DNA of 64,000 nt from Hippopus hippopus (GCA_946811185.2 OX328106.1:47504311-47568310), one strand, 5' to 3'. Shown: positions 22,108-34,970, numbered from the stretch's first letter. Translations and numbers: made by a program. Notes: generated from the sequence alone by a model not told the origin.

Positions 22108-22337
22108 GTCTTAACCCCTTACAAGACGACGAAATTTTAGACTTGTCCATATTGAAAGCATTTGTAGACAACAAATTTGATATTACTCAAACGATGGATT
22201 TTTCTTTATAATGGCAGATAACATTGGTGGGAAAGGAGAAAATGCTGGTGACTAGCGTTTTCTCCTTTTTCAACAATGTTTTCAACAGACCCATTCTCCA
22301 GGACCCTTTAAATACGGAATTGTTGGTAAAAAACAAT
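22108..22337. mobile_element. MITE family A copy
   Basis: CTTAACCCCTTACAAGACGA start, palindrome centre at 22228-22283, and an AATTGTTGGTAAA end. Confidence 0.55.
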
Positions 22338-22782
22338 TCAGTCGTTTACAGGTAAACCTTTTTGACGAGTTATCTATTGGTTATGTCATCAGTCAGTTGC
22401 AAGGAAAAGCACGCCGTCATTAATACTCAAAATAGTCCGGAAAGGTCATCACTATTATCGATGAATTTGTGTGGACAAAACTTTGGTGTTTTTTTTTTAC
22501 GTATCTGTATGAGCTGGTTTTTGACCTACTTTTTGGTACTAATAACAAATGAGTAAATAGAAACTTGTGATTGGTCAAAAATATAGACTGTTTATTCTAA
22601 GGGTCCCAGTGGTAAAAAATGACGCTGCTTATTTGCTGGCAAATTTACGCCGTCTATCTTTTTTTCTTAAAGATAGTTCTTGATTACCATCGGGCCATAC
22701 TATGTCGTTGACCGGTCTTTGGCGATTATCACTACAGTTTTTAGAAGGCTTAAAAAGCTATAAGCAATGGATATCATCATCA

Positions 22783-22856
22783 ACATCCATCCATTCATCA
22801 TCGTCGTCGTCGTCATGATGATGATCATCATCATCATTATTATCATCATCATCATA
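22783..22856. repeat. ATC/GTC trinucleotide repeat
   Basis: Runs of ATC and GTC units interrupted by GATGATGATC. Confidence 0.85.
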
Positions 22857-23048
22857 AGAAAAAGAATTTAAAGGAAATTCTACGAAATAGCGCCCCAAGG
22901 GTAAATAACATTTTAGATTAAAAATAAGCCCTAGTATATTAAGATATGGACGAATGGATTGATGACTGGCTAGCCGAACAGGACAGACGGACATATGCCC
23001 GAACGGACCGCTGGCTAGACGAATTGTTGTATTGACAAATTCATTTTA

Positions 23049-23313
23049 GCCACGCTCTGTGAAAAGGAGATTTAATGCATCTGCAAAAAGTGCCGACTCT
23101 AATTAGTCTGCACAGTCTGCACAGGCTGACATAGGCAGACACGTTTTGCTATTGGAAAACTTTACATGCATGTCAAAGGACTATTCTAACTCACGAATTA
23201 GCTGGTTGTCAGAAAAGAAAACGGATTCTATGGATCCATAATTATGTGATGACTTGCATGGTATCATGCATTGAGAAGATGCATTGAACCCGCTTTTGCC
23301 AGAATATGACTAA
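23049..23313 (-). mobile_element. MITE family B copy, reverse orientation
   Basis: AGCCACGCTCTGTGAAAAGG left end. The hairpin TCTGCACAGTCTGCACAGGC is mutated from the usual GC-rich core. Confidence 0.6.
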
Positions 23314-23571
23314 CGTTGAAATATATGGACGAACAATTCGATAGGTAAATCGATTGAAAGGCAGCTCAAAAAAAGGTTGCTACGTTGTTATTCATTTCCG
23401 GATACGTGTCATTTATAGCTATCAATTTTCCGTCGATGAAGGCAGGAAATCGGTTCAGTAAAAAAACAACAACACAATATTGATGATTAAAAAGCCACAT
23501 TGATGTTGTCGAGAGTGTAAAATCCCAAGTGTATGACAATTAACCTTTTGGCCCTACAGAAGCGCACATTC

Positions 23572-23742
23572 TCTAGCCTGAACACATTTTCTAGACTGTG
23601 CACATTTTCTAGGCTGTAAAAGTTTTCTAGACAATGCACAGTTTTCTAGACTGTGCACATTTTCTAGACTGTGCACATGTTCTAGACTGTGCATATTTTC
23701 TAGACTATGCGCATTTTCTAGACTGTGCATATTTTGTAGCCA
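23572..23742. repeat. 18-bp tandem repeat (TTTTCTAGACTGTGCACA)
   Basis: About nine copies of an 18-bp unit TTTTCTAGACTGTGCACA with small changes. 18 is a multiple of three, so the translated frame repeats as six residues, but no gene context supports coding. Confidence 0.85.
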
Positions 23743-23919
23743 TTCAGACTTTCGAATATTCTAATGCTTACAATTCACGTAAGGATAAAACCATGAAACA
23801 CGGAGGGCTGGGGTAATATCTATCTGGTGAACCTGAATTAAAGTCTAATACATCAAAAGGTGTGAAGCCATATATACAAAAGGATAAATTGCTCGCTACG
23901 AATGAACTGTAAAGAAAAT

Positions 23920-24250
23920 GTAACCCTTTACCAAACAATTCCTTGTTTAAACGATCCTGAGGAAAAATGCTTTTGAAAACATTGTGGGAAAAGAATAAAA
24001 TGCTGGTAACCAGCATTTTCTTCTTTTCCCATAAGGTTTTCTACCCTTGGAAAGACGGATTGTATGTTTTGTGTAACGTTTAATATGTCGTCTGCAAATG
24101 CTTTCAATTTGGACCATGCTTTTTTTTTTCGTGGTAAAGGCTTAAAGGAATATGCAGCGTTATGTTTAGTGTAACGTTTAATATGTTGTCTGCAAATGCT
24201 TTCAATTTGGACCATGCTTGATTTTTTTTCTTTGGTAAAGGCTTAAAGGA
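23920..24250. mobile_element. MITE family A copy plus duplicated right flank
   Basis: Full copy 23920-24137 (GTAACCCTTTACCAAACAAT .. GTGGTAAAGGCTTAAAGG). A second copy of its right ~110 bp follows at 24140-24250. Confidence 0.6.
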
Positions 24251-24307
24251 ATATGCAGCGTTTTGTTTGTTTGTTTGTTTTTTCAACAAAAGTCTTCACA
24301 TAAAAAT

Positions 24308-24530
24308 GAGCCCTGCTCTGGCAAAAGTGCGCTTTTTGTATCTCCGTGATACATTATACCAATCAAGCTATCACATACTTACGGGTCCATAATAGCGACT
24401 CTTTTTTTACAACCGGGTTGATCATAAGGTAGACTGTCCTTGGACATACAGAAAATTGACTGCGCAGGCAGACCTGGGTCGATACTTTTCGCAGATGCAT
24501 TAAGTCCCCTTTTCACAAAGCATTGCTCAA
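24308..24530 (+). mobile_element. MITE family B copy, hairpin arm deleted
   Basis: GAGCCCTGCTCTGGCAAAAG start and AAAGCATTGCTCAA end. Only one arm of the hairpin remains (GACTGCGCAGGCAGACCTGG). Confidence 0.55.
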
Positions 24531-24659
24531 ATGTATGAATTTATATACGGTTTTTAATCAAATTTTTAGCAATATTTCACAAGGTTTATGTAGAACAGAA
24601 GCTGCCTAAAGACATTAAAAAGGAGAAACATACCACCAGACAAAAAACCCGACATCTCC

Positions 24660-24897
24660 GTTTAACTCTTTACCAAAGGACACAATTCTAGACTTGTCCA
24701 CATTAAAAGAATTTCCAGGCGGCAAATAAAAGGCGGCTCAAATAATAAAATTTTTCCTTGATACGACTGAACACATTATTGGAAAAGGAGAAGATGCTTA
24801 CCAGCATTTTCTCCTTTTCCCAAATTTCTTTTTTTTTTTTTCAAAAAATTTCTCACTCAGGGTCGTTAAAACTGGAAATTGTGTGGTAAAGGGCTAA
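24660..24897. mobile_element. MITE family A copy
   Basis: GTTTAACTCTTTACCAAAGG start, GTGTGGTAAAGGGCTAAAG end, palindrome centre at 24778-24822. Confidence 0.6.
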
Positions 24898-24899
24898 AG

Positions 24900-25555
24900 T
24901 GGCAAACAACAAACTTTTGTTTCACAATTTTTTTAAGAAAAACTTTCAAAAGTTGTTCGCCGGCAAGCATGGCTTTATAACATAGAAATTCACAGAAACA
25001 CGCCTAGAAACCATGAGAAACGTCCCATTTTTACCGTCATGCTCGTCTAGTATCTGGTGATATTTCGTATTTTATTATTTATGTATTTTCATTGACTATG
25101 TACAACTGTGTACTTGTCGCAAAATAAAATTTGTTCTCTTCTGTTCTGTTCATAGTAAAAATAGAGAGAGGTCGCAGATTTAGTTAGATAGTGTAGTGCT
25201 GTGTAGTAAGCGGTCGCAGGTTCAAATCCAAGTATAATGGCAAATAATCTTTGTGGTATTTTTGACCCCCGCTCCCCTCCCTATTTTCAGTACACAGTCA
25301 CATCCTGTTGGGTTTTCTGAGTAAAATATCAACTTTCTTGTAACAATCAACTGCGCCTTTTTTCACAATGTTTCCAGAATAAATGTTTCCAGCAAGGGCA
25401 AGAAAATCTCATTTTAGCAGAAATGGGTTACAAGTGTCAGACTAATCAATATACGGATCATCTTCAAATACAAGATATTATCTGCTGGACGCCGATCGAT
25501 GTAGATTTATGTAACTGATTTATGTAAAGTATCTCATTTATTGTTTGATGTTGAA
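24900..25555. other. Nothing recognised apart from a tRNA-like patch
   Basis: A GGTTCAAATCC B-box-like match near 25217 lacks a foldable tRNA around it. No gene supported. Confidence 0.3.
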
Positions 25556-25557
25556 TT

Positions 25558-25770
25558 AATTAACTCTTAGGCTGCTAAGCGCGACTCGAAGACCTTTTGC
25601 GGACAGTGTAGATCAAGATCAGACTGCACGGAACGTGCAGTCTGATCTTGGATCTACACTTTCCGAAAAAGAGATATCTCTCCCCCAAAAATATCTTTGA
25701 AATAGCAAAAGTTGACTCTCTAATATAGGCTTTTGTTTCATTCCATTTATTTAGCAATACAAGGGTTAAT
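25558..25770. mobile_element. Hairpin MITE family D copy
   Basis: TTAACTCTTAGGCTGCTAAG left end, hairpin 25598-25668, right end TTTAGCAATACAAGGGTTAA. TTAA at both borders. Confidence 0.65.
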
Positions 25771-25861
25771 CCTTTACCAAACAGTTTGGCGTTTTAACGA
25801 CCCTGAAGAATAAGGCCTTTGAAAACATTGTGAAAAGGAATAATTGCTGGTAACTATGGTG

Positions 25862-26440
25862 CTGTCTTGGAGTTTGTTAGCTCCCTTTGCTCCGTAGCAA
25901 AATGCATTTTATATCCTCACTTTCTCTTCTCTCGTATTTTGGTTTACATGACTTGTTAAAATTGTATCTTTATTTTTCACTTTGTTCGGTTTATTATGAT
26001 TTCTTTTTCTTTTTTAACTCTGTATGACTTTATGTATGGTTAAGAACTACTGTTTGTTATTTAAAATAGAAATAAATAAATGTGTTATGATATGTTAAAT
26101 GTATAACAAATTTTAAATGTGGAATTTTGTCTTTTCGAAACTGCAACTATTCGCAATTACTCGCAAAATATAAATTTTCTCTTATCACAAATTACTTTAA
26201 GCACTCTCTTTTTTAGAGCAGCTCCATTATACAATAATTCAATTAACTTTTTTTTTGATGATCAGACACACGTCTCCTGTTTTTAACGCTTTAGCCTACC
26301 CGCCCATAGTGGAAGGGGAAGGATGTGACTTCTCTTCGCCCCCCTCCCCCCCCCCCGCAAAAAAAAAAGTAAATTTAAGTAATTGTAAGATAAGTAACAA
26401 AGAGTTTTAACCGCCAATGTGTAAAGCTGACAGTACGATT
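25862..26440. other. Nothing recognised; C/A homopolymer runs
   Basis: AT-rich with a C-run/A-run junction near 26340-26370. No gene. Confidence 0.3.
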
Positions 26441-26447
26441 AAACAAA

Positions 26448-27592
26448 AACAGGGCCCGCATTCACCAACCGTTCTTAAGAACGTTCGAAGTCTTGTTCAC
26501 CAGAATTTTCTAAACTTAAAAGTAACACAACTTCTGATTGGCTTAACGACGTATATGACAAATGTTCGCGCGCATCCTACTGCGCATGTATTTTTGTCGT
26601 GGATATTGAATCAAAAGTGCACCTATGTATTTTTTGCACATAATGGTGATACTATTGGTGCACTGAAACAAGTAGCACTTTCTTCGGGTAGTATTGGTGA
26701 AGAGAAAAAAATGGATCTTTGAACTGTCACCGTGAAATAATTAAAACGCTGCTGACACGGCGTTACACACCAAACAAGGAAAAACAAAGGCAGGAAATTT
26801 AAAGCTGTGGAAGTATAGCTGTTTCCACTTTAAAAATTATTGTTCTAAAAGAAGAAATCGATCCTATTGAGCAATTTCTCCTTTCCCCACAATGTCGGCT
26901 GAGCGTTTATCCTTTTCTTTTTTTTTTTAAATAACTTCCACAGTGACCTTCAACCTTGTTTTCTGACGAAATAAGCTCAGATAGGTGTCATTTTTACTTT
27001 TTATTATTGTTTAGAATTATAAATACTATAAGTGTGGAAAGTTTAAGAAAAATCTGTTCATTAGAAAGTATGTATTTTTTTAAGATTAACCCTTAATTCG
27101 ATCAAATTATCTCCCTTTTTAACTCAATGGTCTTTATATAACATGCATATTTGTACATTTACCATGCTGAAAACCAGGCTTTTGTATACTTTTTGTGCAA
27201 AAATATATAAATTTTCATTAAAATGATGTACCCTATATTTGCATATTTTCCTGTAATTTTCTTGTTTAACTGACTATTAAAGAAAGGCGTTTTAAATCCA
27301 ATATAAGCTGAATTTTTGGAACTGTATATACCCTTTTCAAAGGCAAATTTCTCAGAAACGAGCATGGTGACCCACATCTTTTTTTACTGTAATCTCCTAG
27401 AGACATGATGAGCTTTGTATGTGCAAAGTTTTAAAAAAATCTGTCCGTTTTTAAAATTTGTCATATACGTCGTTAAGCATGGTTAAGGCAATCAGAAGTA
27501 GTGTTACGTTCAAATTAAGAAAATATTGTAGAATAACACTAAGAATGTTCTTAACAATGGTTGGTGAATACGGGCCACGAACTCTGTCAGCT
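26448..27592. mobile_element. Foldback pair of family H arms
   Basis: The left arm (26448-26575, GGGCCCGCATTCACCAACCG .. TAACGACGTATATGACAAAT) is mirrored at 27455-27592 (TTTGTCATATACGTCGTTAA .. TTGGTGAATACGGGCC). The 0.9 kb between is AT-rich and has no coding frame. It looks like a non-autonomous element with ~130-bp inverted ends. Confidence 0.6.
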
Positions 27593-27689
27593 TCACTGAT
27601 AGCTTCATTATTGACATGATCATGTTCCTCACATTCTACCCAAATCAATCTATCAAAAGGGTCGATTTTATCCAATACTGGACCTTTCT

Positions 27690-27950
27690 CGCCCATCACA
27701 TTTAACTTCTTACTGGATTACCAGACGACAAAATTTTAGATTTTTCAAAATTGACAGAACTTGCAAACGGCATATAAAAATGCTTCTCAAATAATTGAAG
27801 TTGTCTTTGAAAGGATAGACAATGAAAAAAAAAAAAACGAAAATGCTGGTTATTAAGCATTTTCTTCCTTTCTGAAGTTGTTTTAGAAGCATACTTTCTA
27901 TGGTTTGCAAAAACATGGTAATGGCTTGTGTTTGGTACTTTGTGATAAAC
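27690..27950. mobile_element. MITE family A, diverged copy
   Basis: ACTGGATTACCAGACGACAA .. AATGCTGGTTATTAAGCATT core. The ends are weak. Confidence 0.4.
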
Positions 27951-28049
27951 GCCTTTGGACTAAATTTTGGAGGAAAAAAAAGTTAAATTCTAAAATTGTA
28001 TGCATTTTTACCATTGGCTAGGAATGTTGACGTGATTTGTTCAGCAGTT

Positions 28050-28327
28050 TATACTCTTTAACAGACTACAAAATATTGGACTGGTCCAAATTGAAAGCAT
28101 TTGCAGGCGACAAATTTAACGAGGCTTTAGACATGAGGTTTATGTTTGAAAAGATGGAAAACATTGTGGGAACAGGAGAAAATGCTGGTTGTGAAAACAT
28201 AGTGGGAAAAGGAGAAAATGCTGGTTACCAGCATTTTCTCCTTTTCCCACTATGTTTTCAGAGGCTTCTTCCTTGGAGTTGTTTCCAAGGGTTGTTATAA
28301 CACGGGATTGTTTGACGAAGAGTTAGT
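28050..28327. mobile_element. MITE family A copy with a duplicated arm
   Basis: The left arm is present twice (AACATTGTGGGAACAGGAGA and AACATAGTGGGAAAAGGAGA) before a single right arm. The ends are ATACTCTTTAACAGACTAC and TTGTTTGACGAAGAGTTAG. Confidence 0.6.
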
Positions 28328-28719
28328 GGTTCATATACAAGTTATAACGACATATATGTATACTTACAGTGTTACGTAAGTCCTCGATCAATATACAGTA
28401 AATACTGCAAATGTTTGATCTATATAAATTCCAAGTAACAGCTGTGACGGTACATAAAATAAACTACTTTTCGTTCATGGAGCAATTAACACTATTCTGC
28501 AAAAAAAATTTAATTTCGTCCCCATGTTTGATGTCATACCATAACCGAATAAATATAGTTTATATTCTCTTATGTTCACTGTTGCATAAGGTCTGTAATG
28601 GCAAATAAATTCTTCTGTAAATATATTTCCATTTAAAAATGAAAAGGCATCTTGGATTTGGTCATCGTTTAAATTCCAATAGCAGACGGTGTAGATGCAA
28701 GATCAGACTGCGAGGTCTG

Positions 28720-30460
28720 CTCAGAATGGCCTTATGCTATGCCATTCGAAAGAGTTACTATTGCAGTGGATTTTTTTAAAAAAATAAACTGTCTATATTT
28801 ACGAAGCACTTCCTATAATAAGGATTAATTCCATTAAATTAATCGATTCTAGATACACTGACTGCCCGCGAGCATCAATGAATATCAGTTTTCCACTAGA
28901 TCTACAATTTTACCGTCAGAGACAAATTTTTAAAAGAAGTACTTTATTTTGTCCATTTCTCTTTTTATATAAATCCGGCCTTTTTTTCACTATCGAATCA
29001 CTCATAGATGCTATTTCCGCCTTTTACGTGGGGAAATGAACCAAATTCCAATATACATCCGGTCTATTAAAACTATTAAAAAAAACAGATGAATACTGAA
29101 AAATAAAAAAGTCTGTTAGATATTGTAGGGCACTTACCAATATTTCAGTCATAAACATTGAACTAATTTAAATCGATGATTAAATAGCAAATCATGGAAT
29201 GATTATTTGATACTCCTGTGCACATAACAACTTCAATTTCCCGTATCTTAGTGTCTAATAATCAAGTATAGTGACATGATACTACCTGTAAGCACAACTG
29301 GGAATTCGCGTTTGTTCAATCGTTGAGTAGTCAATATTGTAATCCGTAGAGCCCTAAATCAATGACATGAATAATTTCTGTCAGTAATCCCTCCGCTACT
29401 TTTACTCAATGCCTAGGACAAACCAGCCGTAAGTACCAGTAAGTACGTTAGTACAAGAGGGTCATGATTGCCCTGAATCGCTTTATTTCCTTATGGAAAA
29501 ACAAGCTAAACACATAATTGGCATAGACAAAGACATTAACTTCAAAAGAGGCTCTATTGCACTAATATTTCATAAAGAAAGATTCTAACCAAGAAGGCCA
29601 TGACTAATTTCATGTGCCAAGATGAGATCAATAATTAGGCTACAAGGGTGTCCAATCAAGATCATTCATACCAAATATCAATGAACTGCCTCAAAAAAAT
29701 TTTGGAACGAAAATTTCAAGAAAATTTGTAAAATAGTAGAAAATAGTTTTTTCTGGCATGAATGATAAAGTTGAGGAAACAAAAATTAGAATGATTCACA
29801 CCTTTCCAGATATTCAGCACCTCTGAGCATTACTTTATACATCAAAATAATCCTTATGACTGAAACGAACTTTCTCTATCAAGAAAAGTTTAATATACAA
29901 TAGCAACCAACTTTCTATGTAGTATGATAAGCTAGAGGCATAAACGGTAAGGATTTAACTGACCATTAACATTTTAACTGTGATTTAATATGAACAACGA
30001 TCAAGCTAAGTCCACTATAGCAATCTTCTTTAATGGATCAGAATATATCAATAAACGTGAAAGAAGTCCAACGAAGTATCTTTTATGTCAGTTTGAAAAG
30101 AGTTCAAATCCGCTGTTTTTAGCAGTATATTTTTGACAGTGCTTAGCTTTGTAACGACTGGAAATCAGGGTTTTGAATGGAATTAAATTCTTTGAAGAAA
30201 CTCCAGGGAGAACATTTGAAGGATCATTTATATGATAGTTGGTCAAACATGTTCAGTAGTATCAAGGAAGATGTTTGAAACGAACCCTACCGAAGCATGC
30301 GCACATGGACACACGCACTCACGACGGACACAGGACCATGTCATAAGTTTACTGGCCGTCAACCAATGGACCTAACAAGAGATTCGAACGGCCGCAGGGT
30401 CACGGCACGACATAGCCTATTCTCTACAGGACGTATAGGGACACCGTAGAGTTATAGCGT
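28720..30460. other. AT-rich region, nothing recognised
   Basis: About 1.7 kb without a supported gene. A GATTCGAAC match near 30382 is the inverse of a tRNA B box but no tRNA fold is evident. Confidence 0.3.
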
Positions 30461-30814
30461 GGAGTTCACTATTTGGCAGACGACAAAACTTTTGACTCGT
30501 CCAAACTGAAAACATTTGAAGCTGATAAATAAAATGCTGCTGAAAAGATGGGGTTAGCTTCTTTCTTCAGGGTTGTAAAACACGGAGTAATTTGATAAAG
30601 GTTTAAACTGTCAAATATATGTAGGTCAAATTAACATTCCAGCTTGTCGTAAAAGCCCGAATATTGTAGTTTTAAAGCTCCTTTTCGCTGCAATAATCTT
30701 CCCGTATCGGACACCGTCGACCAAACACCCAACAGCACGTTCTCTATTGTATTGTCGTGATCTACGTTGTCCACACAAGCACAGACAGTCGCCTCAAGCA
30801 GCAAATGGATTAAC

Positions 30815-31015
30815 CCTTATCCTACAACTAAAATAAAATTTTCATTTTGATAGTAAAAACCCAAATACTGCTATTTCAAAGTTATGTTTTGGGGAATAAT
30901 GTCTCCTTATCGGACAGTGTAGATCCAAGATCAGACTGCACGTTCTGTGCAGTCTGATCTTGATCTACACTGTCCGCAAAAGGTCAGATAGTTGGGCTCA
31001 GCAGCTTAAGGGTAA
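30815..31015. mobile_element. Hairpin MITE family D copy, reverse orientation
   Basis: Hairpin 30910-30980 (CGGACAGTGTAGATCCAAGA .. TTGATCTACACTGTCCG). Ends CTCAGCAGCTTAAGGGTAAA. Confidence 0.6.
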
Positions 31016-31848
31016 ATATGAATCAACACGTCTTTTCACAAACACAATACGTATCAATGTACATCAAAACTAATGTTATTCATATCGGTCAAGCAGATTG
31101 TTGACAAAACATTGCCATATAGTATGGAAAGCTTTGACTGTCTTATACGCACTAAATTAATACTGTCGTGTCGAAACAGCAATATATTAAGCCAATTTGT
31201 CAATATATTTAGTTGTTGTATCTCAAGATGTGTAGCGGGACAGCGACAGTCTGGCCATAAGTTCTCCGCGTGCGGTCTCATGCAGCCGTCTCTCAGGCGC
31301 CGTGTGGCTTCTTCGGTATTTTATCCAGATGTTTTTCTACAGTTATCTTCTAATTATATTCTCATTTTTTCATACATTTTCATACTCACTTTTTTCTCAT
31401 ATGGCAATGAACTTTATGCGTTTAAGTTGATAACAAAGCATTCAGTACTGAGCTTCTCTTTTTAAAAATAATAATAATGGCGGCCGCCGCATGGACGCCA
31501 ACATTCGTCATCACCTCAACGGCTGATTTATTTATTTACTTATTATTTATTTATTTATTTATTCATTATTTACTTATCGCTTTTGTCTCGATTTTGGATG
31601 CCTAATTATTCTAAAAATCCTCAGTACGCCCCTCTTACTGGCTTGGTAGTTGTAGCTCTGCATTTCCGTGCAAAAGGATTTGGTTTTTGTGGGGGCTTGG
31701 GGGCATCTTTGAAAGCGAAGAGGTAGAGAAGAATACGAGCATAATGCACGCCCACCTTTACGAAGCGAAAACGATAATAATTTATAATCCTTTATATAGC
31801 TTCGTTCGACACACCTTTTTCTTCATTGCTCAGTCAACAAAAATCGCG
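31016..31848. other. Unassigned region with TTTA repeats
   Basis: A TTTA/TTAT tetranucleotide tract lies at 31525-31575. ATGGCGGCCGCC at 31478 is a CpG-rich patch. Open frames here are short and featureless. Confidence 0.3.
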
Positions 31849-31849
31849 C

Positions 31850-32082
31850 TTCAACTATGCAACGAAATTTTAGACTTGCCCAAAATCAAAGCATTTGCAG
31901 ACGACATAATATATTAAATGCGTCTCAACTGATTGCATTTGTCTATTAAAGAGTACAAAACATAGTGAAAACGGGAAAAATGTTGGTCATCCGCATTTTC
32001 TTTTTTTTGCACAATGTTTTTTTGAATAGTCCTCCTACTGAGGGTCGTTAGAACACTGGATTGTTTTGTAAATGGTTAAATC
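31850..32082. mobile_element. MITE family A, diverged copy
   Basis: GACTTGCCCAAAATCAAAGC flank and a TTGTTTTGTAAATGGTTAAA end around a decayed palindrome. Confidence 0.45.
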
Positions 32083-32170
32083 ATCTTACTTCTTGGCGGT
32101 TTGACAGCTATTCTCCAAGTTACTTCAGCGCTTAAACTTATTTGATATTTTTATGATAATAAGAAATACA

Positions 32171-32429
32171 TGGGCCGTGCTCTGCTGCAAAAGGGGTCTT
32201 AATGCATCCCCGTGATCCATGATACCAACCAAGTCATCATATTATTATGGATCCATAAAACCCCTCTTGTCTAACAACCGACTGAATCACGAGATACAAC
32301 GGTCCTTTGACATGCAGAAAATTTACCAAAAGCAAAAGGTTTCGGCCCGGGTCAGGCTGACTGCGCAGGCTGATCTGGATCAGTACTTTTTGCAGATGTA
32401 TTAAGCCCCCTTTTCACGGAACATGACTC
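32171..32429 (+). mobile_element. MITE family B copy
   Basis: GGGCCGTGCTCTGCTGCAAA start and CACGGAACATGACTC end. The internal hairpin is partly deleted. Confidence 0.6.
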
Positions 32430-32436
32430 TTATAAT

Positions 32437-32702
32437 TGGCCTGCATCACGCGAAAAGGGGTCTTCGGACATCTGTGTAAAGTGTCGTCTCGGATCAGCCT
32501 GCGCAGTCCGCGCAGGCTAATCCGAGACGACACTTTACGATTAAATTAGATTTTGTCCTACAGTAGACTTGCACAAAACAGAAAATTACATAAAAACGGA
32601 AAATGTCATCTCGGATTAGTGTGCGCGGACTGCGCAGGCTGATCCGAGACGACCTTTACGCAAATGTCCGAATGCCCCTTTTCGCGTGTTGAAGGCCAAT
32701 TA
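32437..32702. mobile_element. MITE family C copy
   Basis: The ends GGCCTGCATCACGCGAAAAG and CTTTTCGCGTGTTGAAGGCC enclose two GC-rich hairpins. Abuts a family B copy. Confidence 0.7.
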
Positions 32703-32839
32703 TAGTCCCCCGTTAAGGGTTATAAAAGTAAAACGTGAATATAATGCAAAATAAACCTCATCCAAATCACTACTTAGTCTTTAAACATTCGCTCTTTACC
32801 AAATGGCAAAATTTTAGCCTTGTCCAAATGTAGCGCTGT

Positions 32840-33370
32840 TTTATTTATAATAGTTATATCATACGGTCAGACCAGCCATCCATGTTTTTCTCGAGTTTTA
32901 TTTACAAACGGGACTACTTCGCACAACATTCTTTCCAAGCCACTAGTTGCTTTCCCACATAAACATCGTGGACACAATGTTTAGCAGTGAGGCTCGGAGG
33001 ACTGAGTTTTGCCGCAATGAGTATCATTCATGAGTTTTCGGAGAGAACTTGGCTTAGCTAAGGATTAAACCAGCGAGCCCCTGGGTCTCAAGTCCTGTAG
33101 TTGACGACTGAACTTTCTGACACGGCGAAGAAACATCTATTCGGTGCCGTAGTTACTGAATTACTGGTGAAAATGAGATGAATCAATTGATACAGAAAAA
33201 TGATAACAAGCAAGTTTCTTTAAATGTGTATAAGTTTTATATATAAATAATGACTATTAATATACAATTATGTACATGAAAAGCTATCTTTAGCCAAACA
33301 GTTTCTTTGTTAACTCATGCATGTTCTACAGCTGCTCTGTGACAGATCATGTTTTAAAGGTAAAAGATTG
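32840..33370. other. Nothing recognised
   Basis: No supported gene or repeat. Confidence 0.3.
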
Positions 33371-33374
33371 CAAT

Positions 33375-33602
33375 AACCCTTTGCCACACGACAATATTTT
33401 AGTCTTGTAGAAACCCAACGCATTTGGAGACAATAAATTCGATGTGGCTCATATTATAGGAGTTGCCTATGATAGGAGAGAAAACATTGAGGGAAAAGGA
33501 GAAAATGCTGGTTACCAGCATTTTCTCCTTTTCCCACAATATTTTCAAAAGGCCTCTTCCTTAGGGTCGTTAAAATTCGGGATTGTTTGGTAAAGGGATA
33601 AC
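33375..33602. mobile_element. MITE family A copy
   Basis: AATAACCCTTTGCCACACGA start, near-perfect palindrome 33480-33548, and TTGTTTGGTAAAGGGATAAC end. Confidence 0.65.
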
Positions 33603-33756
33603 AGTAACATTTCATCCTATCGACACTTCAGCCCTTAATCAAACGATCTAGGATTTTTAGCACCTCGAGAAAGAAAGCTTTGGAAAACATCTTTTGAGAA
33701 GGAGAAAATTTTGTTAAGCCTTATCCTGATAAATAAATGAAATGATACTTTTAAGC

Positions 33757-34060
33757 CGATACATTCATTCATTCATTCATTCATTCATTCATTCATTCGT
33801 TCGTTCGTTCCTTCGTTCCTTCGTTCACACGTTCATTCGTTCGTTAGGTATGTCGGTAGGGCGGTCTGTCGGTCGGCCGGTCGGTCGATCAGTGGTTCAT
33901 TAATTCGTTCATATATCTATTCATTTGTTCGATTATTTATCGTTCGTTCGTCCATTCGTTGGTTTATTCATCAATTTATTCATTTATTCATTCATGCATT
34001 CATTTCAATTCAATCTTCATTCATATGTAGATTAGTTCGTCTGTTCGTTATTGTTTTGTG
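33757..34060. repeat. Degenerate ATTC/GTTC tetranucleotide tract
   Basis: A clean (ATTC)n run near 33763-33798 grades into GTTC, GTCG and GGTC variants over about 300 bp. Confidence 0.8.
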
Positions 34061-34480
34061 CCTTTTCAATTTGTTTAGTTAATAATTGATGCGTCTAGTA
34101 TACATATATCAAACAATAAAATGATATAAATTGCCTTATATTTCGTTTCTGTAAGGCTAATTATATCAAGATAAGTTCAGTAGCTTTACTCCCCATGGTA
34201 TTACGCACCCTTCTCTTTTTTCTTTTCAGGGAAGGTGTAATATTGTGGGAATAAATGATTTAAAATACTGCTTCATGCCTAACTTATGATTGTCATATTC
34301 AAATTCTTCAGTAATAGTAAGTAAAAACTACATTGACAAGTTACGAAATTTATTAATTAAGAACTTATGATATATTGGAAATATTCAAAAAGTTGTCACT
34401 CTAGTTGTTATAATGTTCATGTACTTATGTATATGGGCCGGAGGCCAAAATACTGAATAAAAGCATTGTATTGTATAGTA
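34061..34480. other. Nothing recognised
   Basis: AT-rich, with no supported feature. Confidence 0.3.
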
Positions 34481-34484
34481 AAAT

Positions 34485-34645
34485 CCCAAATTTTGCTATT
34501 TCAAAGGCATTTTTGAGCGAAAAATATCTCTTTATCGGACAGTATAGATCCAAGATCAGACTACACGTTCTGTGCAGTCTGATCCTGATCTGCACTGTCC
34601 GCAAAAGGTCTTTGAGTCGCGCTTAGCAGCCTAAGAGTTCAGTAG
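34485..34645. mobile_element. Hairpin MITE family D copy, partial
   Basis: Hairpin 34537-34605 (CGGACAGTATAGATCCAAGA ..) and GCGCTTAGCAGCCTAAGAG end. Confidence 0.6.
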
Positions 34646-34970
34646 CATTTTTTCTCTTTTTTTTTTCACTCGACTATTTTCACTCGAGCCATTTTTTAAT
34701 TTGTCGCCTGAAATACTGTCAATAGGGACCAGTCTTAAAAATTTTCGTCTGAAAAAGGATTAAGTCTTTCAAGATCATAACAGGAGCCGTTGAAGGCAAC
34801 AATTTTTCTTTTTTCAATGGAGAAGACGTCTCAACTCGTTGGTACGAAAATGCGATTTGAAGACATATATGTTCCATTTCCCGGAACGGGTGACAAAAAT
34901 AAGGTTATAATAGAGATCATTTGCTATATTGCCATCATGCCAACCAAGATGAGACAAAGCAGAGCTAAAT

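Noticed and set aside
23572..23742. CRISPR-like array
   Set aside because: Direct 18-bp tandem repeat without spacers, in a eukaryotic genome.
25180..25235. tRNA-like patch (GGTTCAAATCC), and a similar inverse patch near 30382
   Set aside because: Only the B-box match is present; no acceptor stem or anticodon arm could be matched.
31054..31465. Overlapping frames of 75 (minus) and 130 (plus) codons
   Set aside because: No coding features, AT-rich ends, and each lies in the shadow of the other.
31478..31600. 41-codon frame starting ATGGCGGCCGCC
   Set aside because: A CpG-rich start, but it reads directly into a TTTA microsatellite; no supporting signals.
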